A DNA stretch of 64,000 nt. It comes from Diploscapter coronatus (Eukaryota > Nematoda > Chromadorea > Rhabditida > Rhabditidae). Positions within the stretch are counted from its first letter, which is position 1, and every line of letters starts with the position of its first letter. The notes under the pieces were generated by a model, which ran no database searches, was not told the DNA's origin, and worked only from the letters and a program-made list of their open reading frames with translations. Made by a program: the position numbers and the translations under genes. This document shows positions 50,842-62,600 of the stretch, one piece after another. The DNA is taken from the NCBI GenBank assembly GCA_964036155.1, contig OZ038422.1, forward strand, positions 4,921,201-4,985,200, written 5' to 3'.

Positions 50842-53800
50842 TTACGCATCCATGTAAGTAGTGGAATTGAATAGAGAAACTTCATCGAATTTGGTTCGCT
50901 TGTAATTGAGAATCGGCGCGGACATTTGGCTGTCTCTCCTCGTTTTGGGCCGGGGAGGCTTCGAGCAATAGAACGAGCTCTGAAACATTCACAGATAGAA
51001 GGTAGAGATACACTAATACATCAGAACATGTGTGTGACAAATTAGATGTTCTGTTCTGACATTTTTCTTAACTTCCTGCATATATGATGCGTTTTCTCAA
51101 ACAGGAAGCCAGAAGAAAAACACGTGCGATATGTTAATTTAGCAACACATGATTATATTAGTGGCTTTTAAGAGCAATCTAGTTTTTAGATAGAGGAAGA
51201 TCATCCTAGATATTCGTTTGCTGCGTTAAGTAAGATATCTGAATTCAATATTTTTTATTAGATATCTTTCAAATAGGGCCTTTTGACTTCATCACTATAT
51301 CGTCATGTATTAGTTTTGCTATATGAAGAGTGGATGTGAAAGCTGTTTTTTTCATATGCTATATTCGCTACATCTTGTCGAAGGATTCTATTTTGAAAGA
51401 TGTTTCAAGTAATAAGGTGACATTAATTCCTTAAAAATTGTACAACTCACATCAGCTTGATCCAGATCGATCGACAAATCGATGAGCGGAGGATCGTGTT
51501 CGAGGAAGTCTTGGAAGTGCCAGGGGAAGATTGGCAGCGCTGGAGGAAGATGACCGTCGAGTGCCTGGGCGATTGTTGAATCCCAATTGATTTGGCCTGA
51601 AACTAATGGTTTTTTAATCTATTAGAAGTTGGCAAACCAATGAGATTGTCGGAGATGCCGACTCGTCGTCCAACAGTTCTGATGAGTCCACCGACGGAGA
51701 GCTTCCTGCCACCGAGCCAGACTGTTATCTGAAATCGAATAAGTTTGAAATGAGTCCTCCAACGGTTTGTCAGAAGACTTGCTCCAACAAAAGTATTGGC
51801 TCATAGGCTACTTTGCAACCTAACAATAAGAAGTCCTACTCGAGTAACCCTTATCTCAGTCTTCATGCTGTCAAACCTTCTTGAGGTATTTAGTTTTATT
51901 TTCAACATTTTCAAACGTCTAACCCTCTTGACATCTGTAACTTGGCGGCCAGCGTAGTGAACGAGCCTGAAGACGTCTGCAAGCTGCTCAACTAATGCCG
52001 TCGTCAGCCAAAGTCCAATAGTTAGATATATCAGCGTTGGCAAGAGGAAATCCATCCGCCTTGGAACTAAAGTTTTTTGTTCTTCAAAATTTTGTTTGCA
52101 ACTAGAAAATCGGACCAATGTCTCCGAGCCCAATGGTAGTCAGACTCATGTATGAAAAGTAGACGCTGTCGAAGTAGGTCAACTGGTCCTCCCACACAGG
52201 GATCAATGCTGATCCAATCGCTATGAATACGATGAACATGAAAATGACGAGAAGCACCTGAAATCCGAACTTATGTGCAAAATGGTTATGAAGCAATGCA
52301 AACCTCAGCGATTTCTCGCAAGAATCTCTGAGGTTCTCCTGGCTTCTTCAGCTCTTTCTTATAGATGGCTTGTACGACCGTCATAATGGCTAAATTTTCA
52401 TAAGAAACTTTTAGAATGTAATTTTTTTTTTAAATACCCGTTTTGGAGAACCTTCCCAGATCAGCAATTGTTATGAGGAACAGCGGAATACCTATTGCTC
52501 CGTATATCATCGTCGCTATCTTGCACCAGCCTATAGTCGGTGATAAATTTCCATAGCCTAAAATAACATGAATTTATTATTGCCAAAAATACTATCATAC
52601 CTATTGTTGTCAGAATCGTGAACGAAAATAAAATACTAGCTGGGTAAGTCCAGCGCATTTGAATTCTCTGAAACATGATCAGTCATTTTGCTACTGACGA
52701 AGATGTTGTACCTGAGTAGGATCATTGTAAATGAGATAGTTTTCTAGGGATATGTGCATATAAGAGATATTCTTTAGGAAGTATCGCAATAGATCATCTA
52801 CTTCATTTGCCTGAAATTGTATTGGTATATTTCTTACATAGATACTCGACAATATCAGCCCGTTATCGCAACGAAAGCAAGCGTATTTTATTTGTGCACG
52901 ACAAATTTTTCATTCGAAACTTACTTTATCAGTCGCAGCGATTTTCTCGATGATTTCATGTCGGAGTTGCTGAACTTGCATCCTAAATTGATTGAATCAG
53001 TTCCAAATTTCAAATGCAAAAGATACCTATGAATTGCATGAGTTTCGATTTCATGCTGTCCTTCAAAGACGTGAAAAATATAAGCACCAATCAAAATGTA
53101 GAAAATGACGAACAAATACAAAGCCAAGTGAGCCGAAGCTATTCGAATCACACTTCGAAGTTTCATGAAAACCCGTTTTGCTGAAAATCAAGAGAAAATT
53201 TTTATTATTTTTTATTTCACAATTTCATTTTCTGCTATATTCTAGCTCACAAGATTTGGATATCAAATGACAAATTCATTTTCCAGTGGTTGTCTAGGAC
53301 TGATTGTTGACATTTCAACCCTTTCGGTAAATTTACCAGAAGTCTTCTAGACCAGGAACTAGATTCTTGAAGATTATGGAAGATCATTTCTCAGATGCTT
53401 ATAAAAATTATTCCAATCAAGAGGGGTCAGAAACAAATTTGAAATTCTTCTAAGTCGACGAGACTAAAATTAATTTGAAATTACAAAATAGCACCAAAAT
53501 GAATAATGTTGACTCAAAAGGTTGTAGAAAAATGAGAAGGTAATAAATAAAAAATTGTTTTTAGTAGTAAGGCTTTGTGAATGTGTTCCTCTTTGGACTT
53601 GAAAAGCAGAAAATAAATGAGAGCTTTTGATCTGACTGCCCGATTAGTTGGACACTCGCATTTTGATGAATTAGCCTAACTTTTTTTAAACTTTACTCTT
53701 TTTGGACTTTTAAATTCTCCAAATAAATTTTGAATTTTTCGACTATAAGAGATCAAAATTTCGAGTCCAGTTAAAATTCAAATTAAGGACTAATCTAATG

Positions 53801-54155
53801 TTCTCGAGGCTGATTTCATGCATTTATTAGAAAAGTGTAGATACCTGATAGTCTTAGTATCCTTTTACCTTTATGAGTTGTTTTCCTCATTTCACCTTAG
53901 TTTTGACTTCAACTTTTTCAAAGTCATGACTTAGTGATCCTAGTACCAAACTGACTTCATTGTCCAAATAAATTCATCAGCATGAACGTTTTGGTACATT
54001 CAAATTTCCTAATATAATCAAAGAAACAAACCTTTAGACATGGTTAGATTCTGCTTGTCTTTATCTTTCGCATTCTTAGTAGTGCTGACGACAGTGTCAA
54101 CGACATTCGAGTTGCTCTTTCGAATGACGGGGTGTTTCAACCCGTACGCACGCAT
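50842..54155 (-). CDS. Two-pore-domain (TWK/K2P) potassium channel (455 aa)
   Basis: Twelve minus-strand exons: 54155-54032, 53180-53027, 52982-52925, 52810-52712, 52667-52601, 52557-52438, 52389-52304, 52257-52116, 52066-51924, 51728-51638, 51596-51451 and 50979-50842, with TAA at 50844-50842. All phases agree. TM1 lies about 58-79 (LYLFVIFYILIGAYIFHVFE), followed by a long extracellular cap loop with an N-glycosylation site (N126-I-S). The first pore filter is TIGYG (166-170) followed by N171, and the second is TIGLGD (277-282) followed by TM4 (LIYLTIGLWLTTALVEQL). The cytosolic tail (WLGGRKLSVGGLIRTVGRR, then a short Ser/Thr/basic end) is typical of nematode TWK channels. The product is a plasma-membrane background K+ conductance that sets resting potential. 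The exact TWK orthologue cannot be named. Intron 1 is about 850 bp. Confidence 0.95.
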
Positions 54156-57100
54156 AATTCACAAAATATGGCTATGTAGAAAAATTAACCAGAATAAAAT
54201 ATAGACGATAAAGAATTGAAAATGATTGCTTGAAGTATGGAACGAATATTCACAGATATGAATGGTGATATCGTGATATCTGCTGTGGACATTACATTTG
54301 GGAAGGAGTTGCCTTTGAAAGGGGAAAGGACAGTGAAAGAATGCTTCACATTTGAATGAGGCTAAAATTTATTCCAACCGTTTATGCGTACCCCATTCTT
54401 CAATGTTATGGAGGGATATTCTTTCGCGCTTCATGACTTCCGTGAAAGCATTCCGGAAAGAAATTGAGAAGAGCCTATGTTTATGGAGTCGAATGATGAA
54501 AGTCGAGGAAATAATGTGGATTTTAAGAGACGGAAGGGCGAGAGACGAAAATTTTAATGCGTGAATATTCTCACACGAAAAGATGAAAGCTGAGAGTCTG
54601 GAGGTGCGAATAGCATGGAAGTCATCGAGTCATTGAATTTTGAAAAAGAAGAACGATGGTCCATCCAGGTTATTGCTTTTCGAGATTTCACACATCTTTA
54701 TCAACTATTGCTTTTGTTTTGACTGCATGGGAATTCGAGCGCAATAACTTTCAATTCGAAAACATTTTAATTTTTCATCGCTCAATCAGACATTTGAAAT
54801 GCGAAATTTTAGTTAAATAAGATAGCGACTAGAATTTTTCGCCGCAACTCTACTTGTAAAAAAACTTCGATTTTCCAAATAATATTTTTTTTCAAAATTC
54901 AAATCTCCAGTAAAATAAGGAAAAACCAGATGGATCAACCAGATTTCAGAGATCCTCGAAGCAAAAAAATACATGAGTTTGGGGAAGTACCTTTCTTTTC
55001 CCAGTTTGTTTTCTTTAGGCTTGTTCGGCAAATTAACACAAGCTTGCGAACTTTCGTTATTTCGCTATTTCCCTAATTTGCTATGTTGTTACTCGCAGAG
55101 TCTCGCCGGCCGATTCAAATCTCTCGAGGATTCACAGAGTTGTTAATTTACTTTGTTTGCGAGTTTTATTGTTTCGAAGCGGATTGATAGCATTTTCAAA
55201 ATAATTGGGCAAAATCAAGCTAGACTCGTTACTCAAAACTATTTGGTAGTCCAGGTTTAAAAAAATAATGCTTCAAAAATCGTAATATTTTGCGACGATT
55301 TGGATCTATCGCAATTTACAATTAAAGTGGAATAAACAAATGTTCTCACTTATCTCATTGTGTGCATTATTCCATGATAAATTAATGCCGCCAATTTTTG
55401 TTTGATCAACATCAACTTACTTTTTCTCCTAAACTATTTTGACGCAGTTCTCTTTCGGCCGCGAAGATGCTGATATACTAAACTTTGCTCTTGCAAGGAG
55501 ATATCCGTGAGAATGCTCGGGGTCGATGAAAGAGGAACGAGTCTTCCGAAAATAATCAGATTAATCCAGAGGAATTCGGGAATAAATAGATTTTTTCCTC
55601 TTTGAAATCATGAAATGGCAAGTTATTCCGGCTATGAGTCTGCCCGATTTGTGCATATTGGCATATTCACGGCTGGGTGAGTTGAATCGAGCTTGACCCC
55701 TTCCGTCCTTATTTCTGCCTCCCACTTTAATTCCTTCCCTTCACTTTTCAAGACCTCAAATTCGTGACCGAAACTCAGGAAGTCGAGCGAAATTCGACGA
55801 AAAGGTGTTTACAATTTACAAGGGCAAAATATGGAAATTTTCAAAAACATTTTTTGAAGAGAAGTGATTTCTAGTTTGGATTGCATGTGGATTCGTGAAG
55901 AGTATTTATATAAAATGATCAAATCAGATGGGATGATCAACCTTTATCAAGAGTAGCTTTCTGGAAAGAGCACAAGAAAATGTTGAAAGAGAAAGAGACA
56001 GTGACTAGTAAATTTTGCACACATTTGCATATGATGCTTCAAGTGTAAATGTGTCAACCATTTCTACTTTTCAAATCATGAGCCAAGAGAAGTTGAACAT
56101 TTTGCTGAAACATCGACTTACATTCATCTTCACTGTTAGATCTGCTCGAAAGGGCCGAGTAAGGTGGTGGAATCATGTGCTTGGATCGTTCATAGGCGTG
56201 GAATACCATGATGAATTTAGGAGTAGCAAAAATGAAATAATAAAAGCCCTGAAAATACTGGGCTCAAATATTCTACAGACAAAATAGCGCCCGGCAACAA
56301 AGATGTTTTAGAATTCTAGACAAACGACTAAGGTTCGTTTCGGTAATCCAATAATTTAAAACAAAGATTTGTTGCACGATGATTTCCAAAACACATGGAA
56401 AGAAAACGTGCAAAAAGGCAAAAAATGGTTGACATCCAATTTTTCGAAGGTAGACTCGAGTCGGAATTCGGACGAGCGAAACATGATCGAGGTTGGGAGC
56501 GGAAGGAACCAAGGGCAGGAGCAAATTGAATCTCCGGAAGATCTCAGGTAAATAGCAAAAGGTCGCCAGACTTTTCCTGTGAACACGGAAAAATAGGACT
56601 GGACAAAAATCTTTTTGTTGAAGAATAGCCAAATCAAGATCGCTTTGGATGAAATCTAAGTCCAAGTGGGCGTTTAGGAATCAACTAGAGGAGTGTTCAA
56701 AATTTACCCCAAACAGAAATTAGTTTTTGTAGATATTTTGCATTAAGTTTTCATGAAAAAGTATTCGTTTTATCAGATTGAGACAAACGACAAAGTGGAA
56801 AATGTTGAATTTCATTTGGAGCGAGACCAAATTGCAACCAAAAAATTGCATCCTCCAACGGAACCAAGAGCCATCACAAATATTGAAATTGAAAATAATG
56901 GATATTTGAGATAATTCAGGGATCTGGTCTTTGCTCGTGGGAATTTAGCAAAAAGAACTGAAAATATTTTGACTATTAGTAATATTAAAATCCTGTGAAC
57001 CTCTGAACTTATTTTGACCACGATGAATTCAGTGCTCATCAGAAATGTATTTTAATAGTTCTGGACTAGATCCAACTCATTTTAGATCCACAATAAACAA

Positions 57101-57487
57101 AAAGATGCATCATTATGTTTGTCTATAGTCTGAATGAAAAAAAAACTGCTGAATATCACGAACTGAGTTCAAAATTGTAAAATTGACAATAGTGCTTTAA
57201 ACTCGCGACTGTATCTGTTTTCTATGACTTTATTTTTTAAAGTTGCAGCATTATGTTTATCATCGATGAGAGTAAGATTATTAGTTTACAATCGTATTGA
57301 TGCTCATTTTTACGCAATGATAACATTTCTGACTCATGTATGAAGCAGTTCATCTTAGCTAATTTTTGTTTACTAGTTTACCCTCACCTTCCAAATTGTA
57401 GTTTCTTCTTTGCAGATATGATTTGAGTGCATATCTGCTATCTTTTATCTCGCCCCGATAATCCTCTGTTTCTTTGTATTACTTTAG
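54156..57487. other. Intergenic region upstream of the K2P gene
   Basis: No gene is supported. The reading frames around 56.0-56.7 kb overlap on both strands without consistent splice sites. The part next to 54156 should hold the K2P promoter. Confidence 0.45.
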
Positions 57488-57684
57488 TCAGCTGTCTGTG
57501 TCCTTTACAGCCCTGCAGACTGCCTCCGGGGTCAATTCCTCTGTCTTTGTATTTTTCTCTCGCCTCTGCAGCAGTGATCATCTCATAAACGTGTTATCAA
57601 TCAATACCAAAATATTGGTAAACTCTTGTGCTTTGTTCACATATTCCGATTGTCTTCCGCAACTAAGCCCATCATGCAATTCAC
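57488..57684 (-). CDS. Last two exons of an unidentified minus-strand gene
   Basis: Exon 57684-57608 follows an acceptor ending AAAATAG and is open in phase 1 for 26 codons (GELHDGLSCGRQSEYVNKAQ...NIL). It ends TTTTG|GTATTG at phase 0. The next exon, 57565-57488, follows a CTGCAG acceptor and gives RREKNTKTEELTPEAVCRAV, then KDTDS and TGA. The phases match and both peptides are hydrophilic and charged, so this looks like a real C-terminus. The preceding coding sequence is unclear: frames upstream carry stops between 57770 and 57930. I do not recognise a family. Confidence 0.4.
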
Positions 57685-58052
57685 CTATTTTCATGCTTCA
57701 TTGAGAAATGCTTTGCAAATTTCAATTCAGAATAGACATTTGAAATTTTAGATGACTTTGAGATTTTACCTTCTTCGTCATCAATTATCTCTTGTCATTG
57801 ATCTTCATTCTTCTATATTCGAAGATACCAATTTTTGTTAACATTCATTTTGCAACTCTTTTTATTTTGCCTGTTACAAAACATGCTTTTGAAATGGCGA
57901 TTTTCCAAATTAACTTGAAGTTATCTGCCTATACAAAGGATCTTCGCTTATTCGTTTTTCGTTCTGATTTTATGAAAAAAAAAGTTCTTTGGAGTCGAAT
58001 ATGAAAATACTGGGGAGAAAGAGAAACAAAAAGACGGAAAGGAAATGAGAAA

Positions 58053-58640
58053 CTATAAAAAATCATTCAATTTCAAATTCGTTTCAATATCATCTATCAC
58101 TTGGAATTCGCTTATTCGTAGTGACGCCTTCAGCGTCTGCAGCGCGAGTCTAGCGCCCTTCAATTGTTCCCAAAACCGCCGCATGAGGCGAAAAATTCTG
58201 TCAAATTTACCACAGGAAGTTCTTCTTTGATATTTTCCAAAGCAATCGAAGTATTTCATGACAGTTGTCCCAAAATGCGACAGAACTAACCCGATTCTTT
58301 GCGGTTTCAACATTCATCATTTCGATGATTTCAATATCATTTGTGAATTTACTTTGTCTCTTATTTAACAAATTTTTTCGTTCCAACATTTTTCTAAGTG
58401 CTTCAATTTCCGTCTGTCTTTCACGAAATTATGCCTTGGCTCTACGAAATATAATAAAATTTGCCCAGAATGTCTGCAATTGCAGCCAGTTTCTTTCTTT
58501 TCTTTCATTTTATGCGTTTGATATTGACGCACACTTTTTATGAACTCGATTAGCGTGTCATCTAAATCAATGATCATTGTTAAAGAAAATTTATATGTTG
58601 CTAATAAATGCAATGATTTCATCAAATTTATCATTACAGA
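58053..58640 (-). pseudogene. Coiled-coil-like coding fragments, unresolved
   Basis: Several adjacent minus-strand segments look coding, but I could not join them. One, around 58430-58290, is heptad-like (RQTEIEALRKMLERKNLLNK) and is interrupted upstream by an in-frame TAA where a Gln codon would fit. Another, at 58200-58053, is less AT-rich (LMRRFWEQLKGARLALQTLK) and ends in TAG. Together with the exons at 57488-57684 they may be one gene in decay or one whose short introns I have misplaced. Confidence in any single model is low. Confidence 0.25.
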
Positions 58641-59602
58641 GCACAAAATTTCTGCTTGATTGAAAGTAGTATTTTGAAGAGAAGTTTATGGAGGTCTGAC
58701 ATTTTCTGCGAAAAATTTCTTGCGTGACTATAATTATTGCTATAGCTGTTCATTGAAGTTTCTCGTGCAAAACTAAATTTAGAAGATAATTCGCAGAATT
58801 TCTAGTTCAACCTTCTGAAGAAGAATTGAAAAGTAGACCTCAAGATTTTATTATTCAAACCTAAATGATATTTCGTTGGGCTAATTTAGCCTCCCATATG
58901 GTTTGTGTATATTTGATCGCGCGTGCATACGTAAAGGCATTTCCCACTTTATCGTCTTATTTTCTTTACTTATTCAGATGAGTGAGGAATAGAATGCTTA
59001 ATGGAGAGAACCAAAGAGACAAATCAGTAATCCGTTTGGCAATGTTTTGACCATCTCATTTCTTCTCCTCTTCCCTCTGATTTACTTTTTATCTGTTTCC
59101 ATTATACTTCTTCACTCTCTACATTTCAGGATCTGCACACAAATGTTTGATCTTTTCATTTTTCTTTGAGTCTTTTCGTTCTGTCACAATTATTCCCATT
59201 TCGAGTTAATCATTCAATTTTCTCACAAACAGTCCCTTCACTTTTTCGCCTTTCCTACGTTGTTTTTCTGTTTATTTCTGGATCATTTTCTCGCTCTTTT
59301 GTCGTCCTGTTGCATTATCGATTTTGTGACTTTTCTTATCGAAACGCGAATTTATTGTGTATTTTTCTGAACTTGAAGCTTATTGAAAGTAATTCATGGT
59401 CTGAGAAAAGTTTCTGGGCTTGCCAAATTTGAAGGTCGACTTTACGTGAAACCATTGATAAGCATTTTGATTTTGATGATAAATTTCCCTTGATGTCGAT
59501 TTTTTGGTTTCTACGATCTTTTGATTAAATGAAACTGAACATGTTTGAATTGTGATAAAATGTTGTATTTCTCTAAGTTTCCGAGTTCGAATTTGCAGGG
59601 TG
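58641..59602. other. Intergenic, promoter side of the SLC16 gene
   Basis: T/C-rich DNA (strongest 59040-59300) with no coding signal. A TTTGCAG acceptor-like site at 59592-59598 lies 5 nt before the transporter ATG, as expected for a trans-spliced leader or 5' UTR exon junction. Confidence 0.5.
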
Positions 59603-62600
59603 ATGGCTGCAGCCAATGGAGACACGAAGGAGCATGAAAAACTCGTGGAGAAAACGGAAAATGCAGCCGAGGAAGCGGAAGACAAGCTTGAGAAGGTCGG
59701 CATCGTGCAGCCTATGGATGGTGAGAGATCTTTGAATATCTGAAATCATCACTTATATTTCGGGTAAATATCGGTATAATTTAGCTAATTGAGCATTTTA
59801 CATGAAGTTTTCAAATTTTAAATTTCATTTCGCGAGGTCCTTATCATTTTCCATATTTCGAGGCTAGTTTAAAAATCGAATTCAAGGAAATAACTTTTGC
59901 CTGAAAAGGATGTAAGACTCATTTCCTTCAAACGCTCATTCTATGTTCTTTTATTTTTTAAAATAATTATTGAAAAATCTAAATCACATGCCATCTTTTG
60001 AAATTTTAAAACTTGGCGTTGAAATGCTATGAAAAAATGTTCTTATCTGCTCAAATTAGAAGCTTAAAGAAGGATTAGCACATGATTTATCATCGCCAAA
60101 CTAGAAAAAAAATGTTCGATTACTTTGTAATTTGATCGAATATTTACAATCAATCTCTTTAGTATCTCATAGGGCCGGGAAAAAAGCACCGAAAATGCCG
60201 GAAAAGTGTAATAATCCATAGTTTTTTCTAAAAAAAAAAGCGAAGCTTATTGGCGCCGAAAACGTGATTGAAATATCGGCTTTTTACGTGAATCATTCGA
60301 TTGTACAAAGTGCATGCATTTCTTTATTCTTGAAAAATAGACAATGAACTATATTTGATCGTCAGATCTTAATAATGATACTAAAATTGCCATAAAATAA
60401 CATCATTGTTGTTTTTTCCTGCAAAAAAAGATTAGCAAAAGACTCACTTCCTCTTCTAATTTGATTGACGTGTGCACTCAAAATGCACGCGAAATGCTCC
60501 ACCAAACTGAACTAAATGAAATGTTTTCGCATTTATTGATCCAAAAGATCAAACATTTGAAACAATTTCATCATGCGTTTATCCAGTCTTTTTTTACTTT
60601 CCAAATAACCCCCAATAATTCATCAGAACTGTCAACTTTCCAATCAATTTCATTGACAATGATGCGGGAGGTCTCTGCGTCTCCCTCGGCCTATCTTTGG
60701 ACGCTTCTTGAGGCCGTATAGTTTCGCGATAAAATTCAAAACGTTAACGATTGCAGCTTAGTTTTCTTCGAATTAACTAGAAAAGTCGTAAAACCAAGTC
60801 GAAACGTGCTGTCCCGAGGCCTGTGGGCAGTTATTAAATTTTATCAGAACAAACGGGGGCTTCCCCATAATGCACCCAGTCAAACCAAACCAAGTATCAA
60901 ATCGATAGAAAAATGATCAAATTTTGAATGAAATAGATTTAAAATGGAATTATGCATCCTGAAAGATAAATAGTTGAATATTATAGTGCAGAACCATGTA
61001 TTGGCATGGTATTGTGAACCATACCTTTCCGAAGACCAGCATGATCCGACTCATTCCGCCCATCTCTAATCGATTTCAACACCCAATTTTCTTGATGCCA
61101 ACTTTAGAGCTCTATTTTGCTATTCTTTGTTCCGTTCGTGCATGGTTCGAATTTGTGCCATCTCCCACGCTTCATTTTCGATCTTTTGATGAGTTTTTCT
61201 TCCCCGTCCCAGAATACTTTGACCATTTTCAACCCTGATTCTTTGTCTTGGTCTAAATGAAAAATGAACACCAAACATATTTTTTTTACATATTTCAATG
61301 CACTATACTGTTGCAAGATAATTCCAGGAGGCTATGGCTGGTTGATTGTTCTCGGATCGTTCATTGCCAATTTCGTGGTTGATGGTATCATTTTCACTGC
61401 CGGAGAAGCTCTGCTGCCCAAATGGATCGAAACGTTCAACACATCGGCCACATCGACATCCTTGACAATATCAATTCTTTCTGGGAGTTACTTGTTAGTT
61501 GGTATGTAGCTGGTTCGAAAATTCTTTCACAAATTCCTTAACTCCAGGCCCGATAGCGTCAGTGTTTGCGAATCTCTACGGCTGCCGTATCGTCGTCATC
61601 GCTGGATCTCTAATGACTTGCTTCGGGTTCCTCGCATCAACAATCGCTCCGAAAGTCTACTTCCTCTACATCACTTTCGGTCTAATTGGAGGTTTTTCAT
61701 CTGTCTATTTCCAAAAATTATTCATTAACTCGAGGAGTCGGATTTGGTCTGGCATATCTACCATCTATCGTCATCATCTCGCAATACTTTGCTGCCAAGC
61801 GATCAATGGCGACAGGAATCGCTGTGTGCGGATCTGGAATCGGAACGACCGTCTTCTCACTGGTACTAATTGTTTTCGAATTCGAAAATTTAGATGAAAA
61901 ATAGTACAAGTTTAGCTGAACCCTTTCGTAATGAAAATGGTTGGTGATAACTGGAGGGTATTCCTAGTCTACTTGGCAGTCGCATCACTTATTTCCATCA
62001 TCAGTGCAATCATCTACAAACCTGTGGAGCCAACTGAAGAGCAGATTCAGAAGGTTGGCATCGTTTTTTTCCAAATATTGAGAATCTATCGTTTTGAACA
62101 TGAATTCAATAAGGGTTCGAATTTAGGTGGCCGCCATCGCGTCAGATTACGAGCAGAAGGCAGAAGAGGAAGCGAAGAAACTGAGTGTCGGAAGCCACAC
62201 CAATCTGACCAATGGTAATTTGGGAACCAATCCGGACCGACCATTCCTTTCGACTATGGAATTGAACGCCAAGTCACACAATGTAAGAAGCTCATTCTCG
62301 CTACTTGAGGATGACGTTTATGTATAACCTTTCAACTCTTCGATACGTGATAAGTGGTCACAAAGCATCATCAAAATGTTGTACACTTCTGACGGAGTTC
62401 AGACAGATCTAGATCTGGACATAAAAATCTGTTCTTAATTTTCAAAATAAATCCTTTCAGGCTCCTAACATGTGGTCACAGACCGATCTCGTAAAGGCTG
62501 TCGCCAAGGAGAGCGTGAAAGAACTCAATCGACCTCTATCCAAGATGGACGTCTTCTACACCGGATCGACGCAGAATCTGCGAGCAAGGAGCAGAACAAC

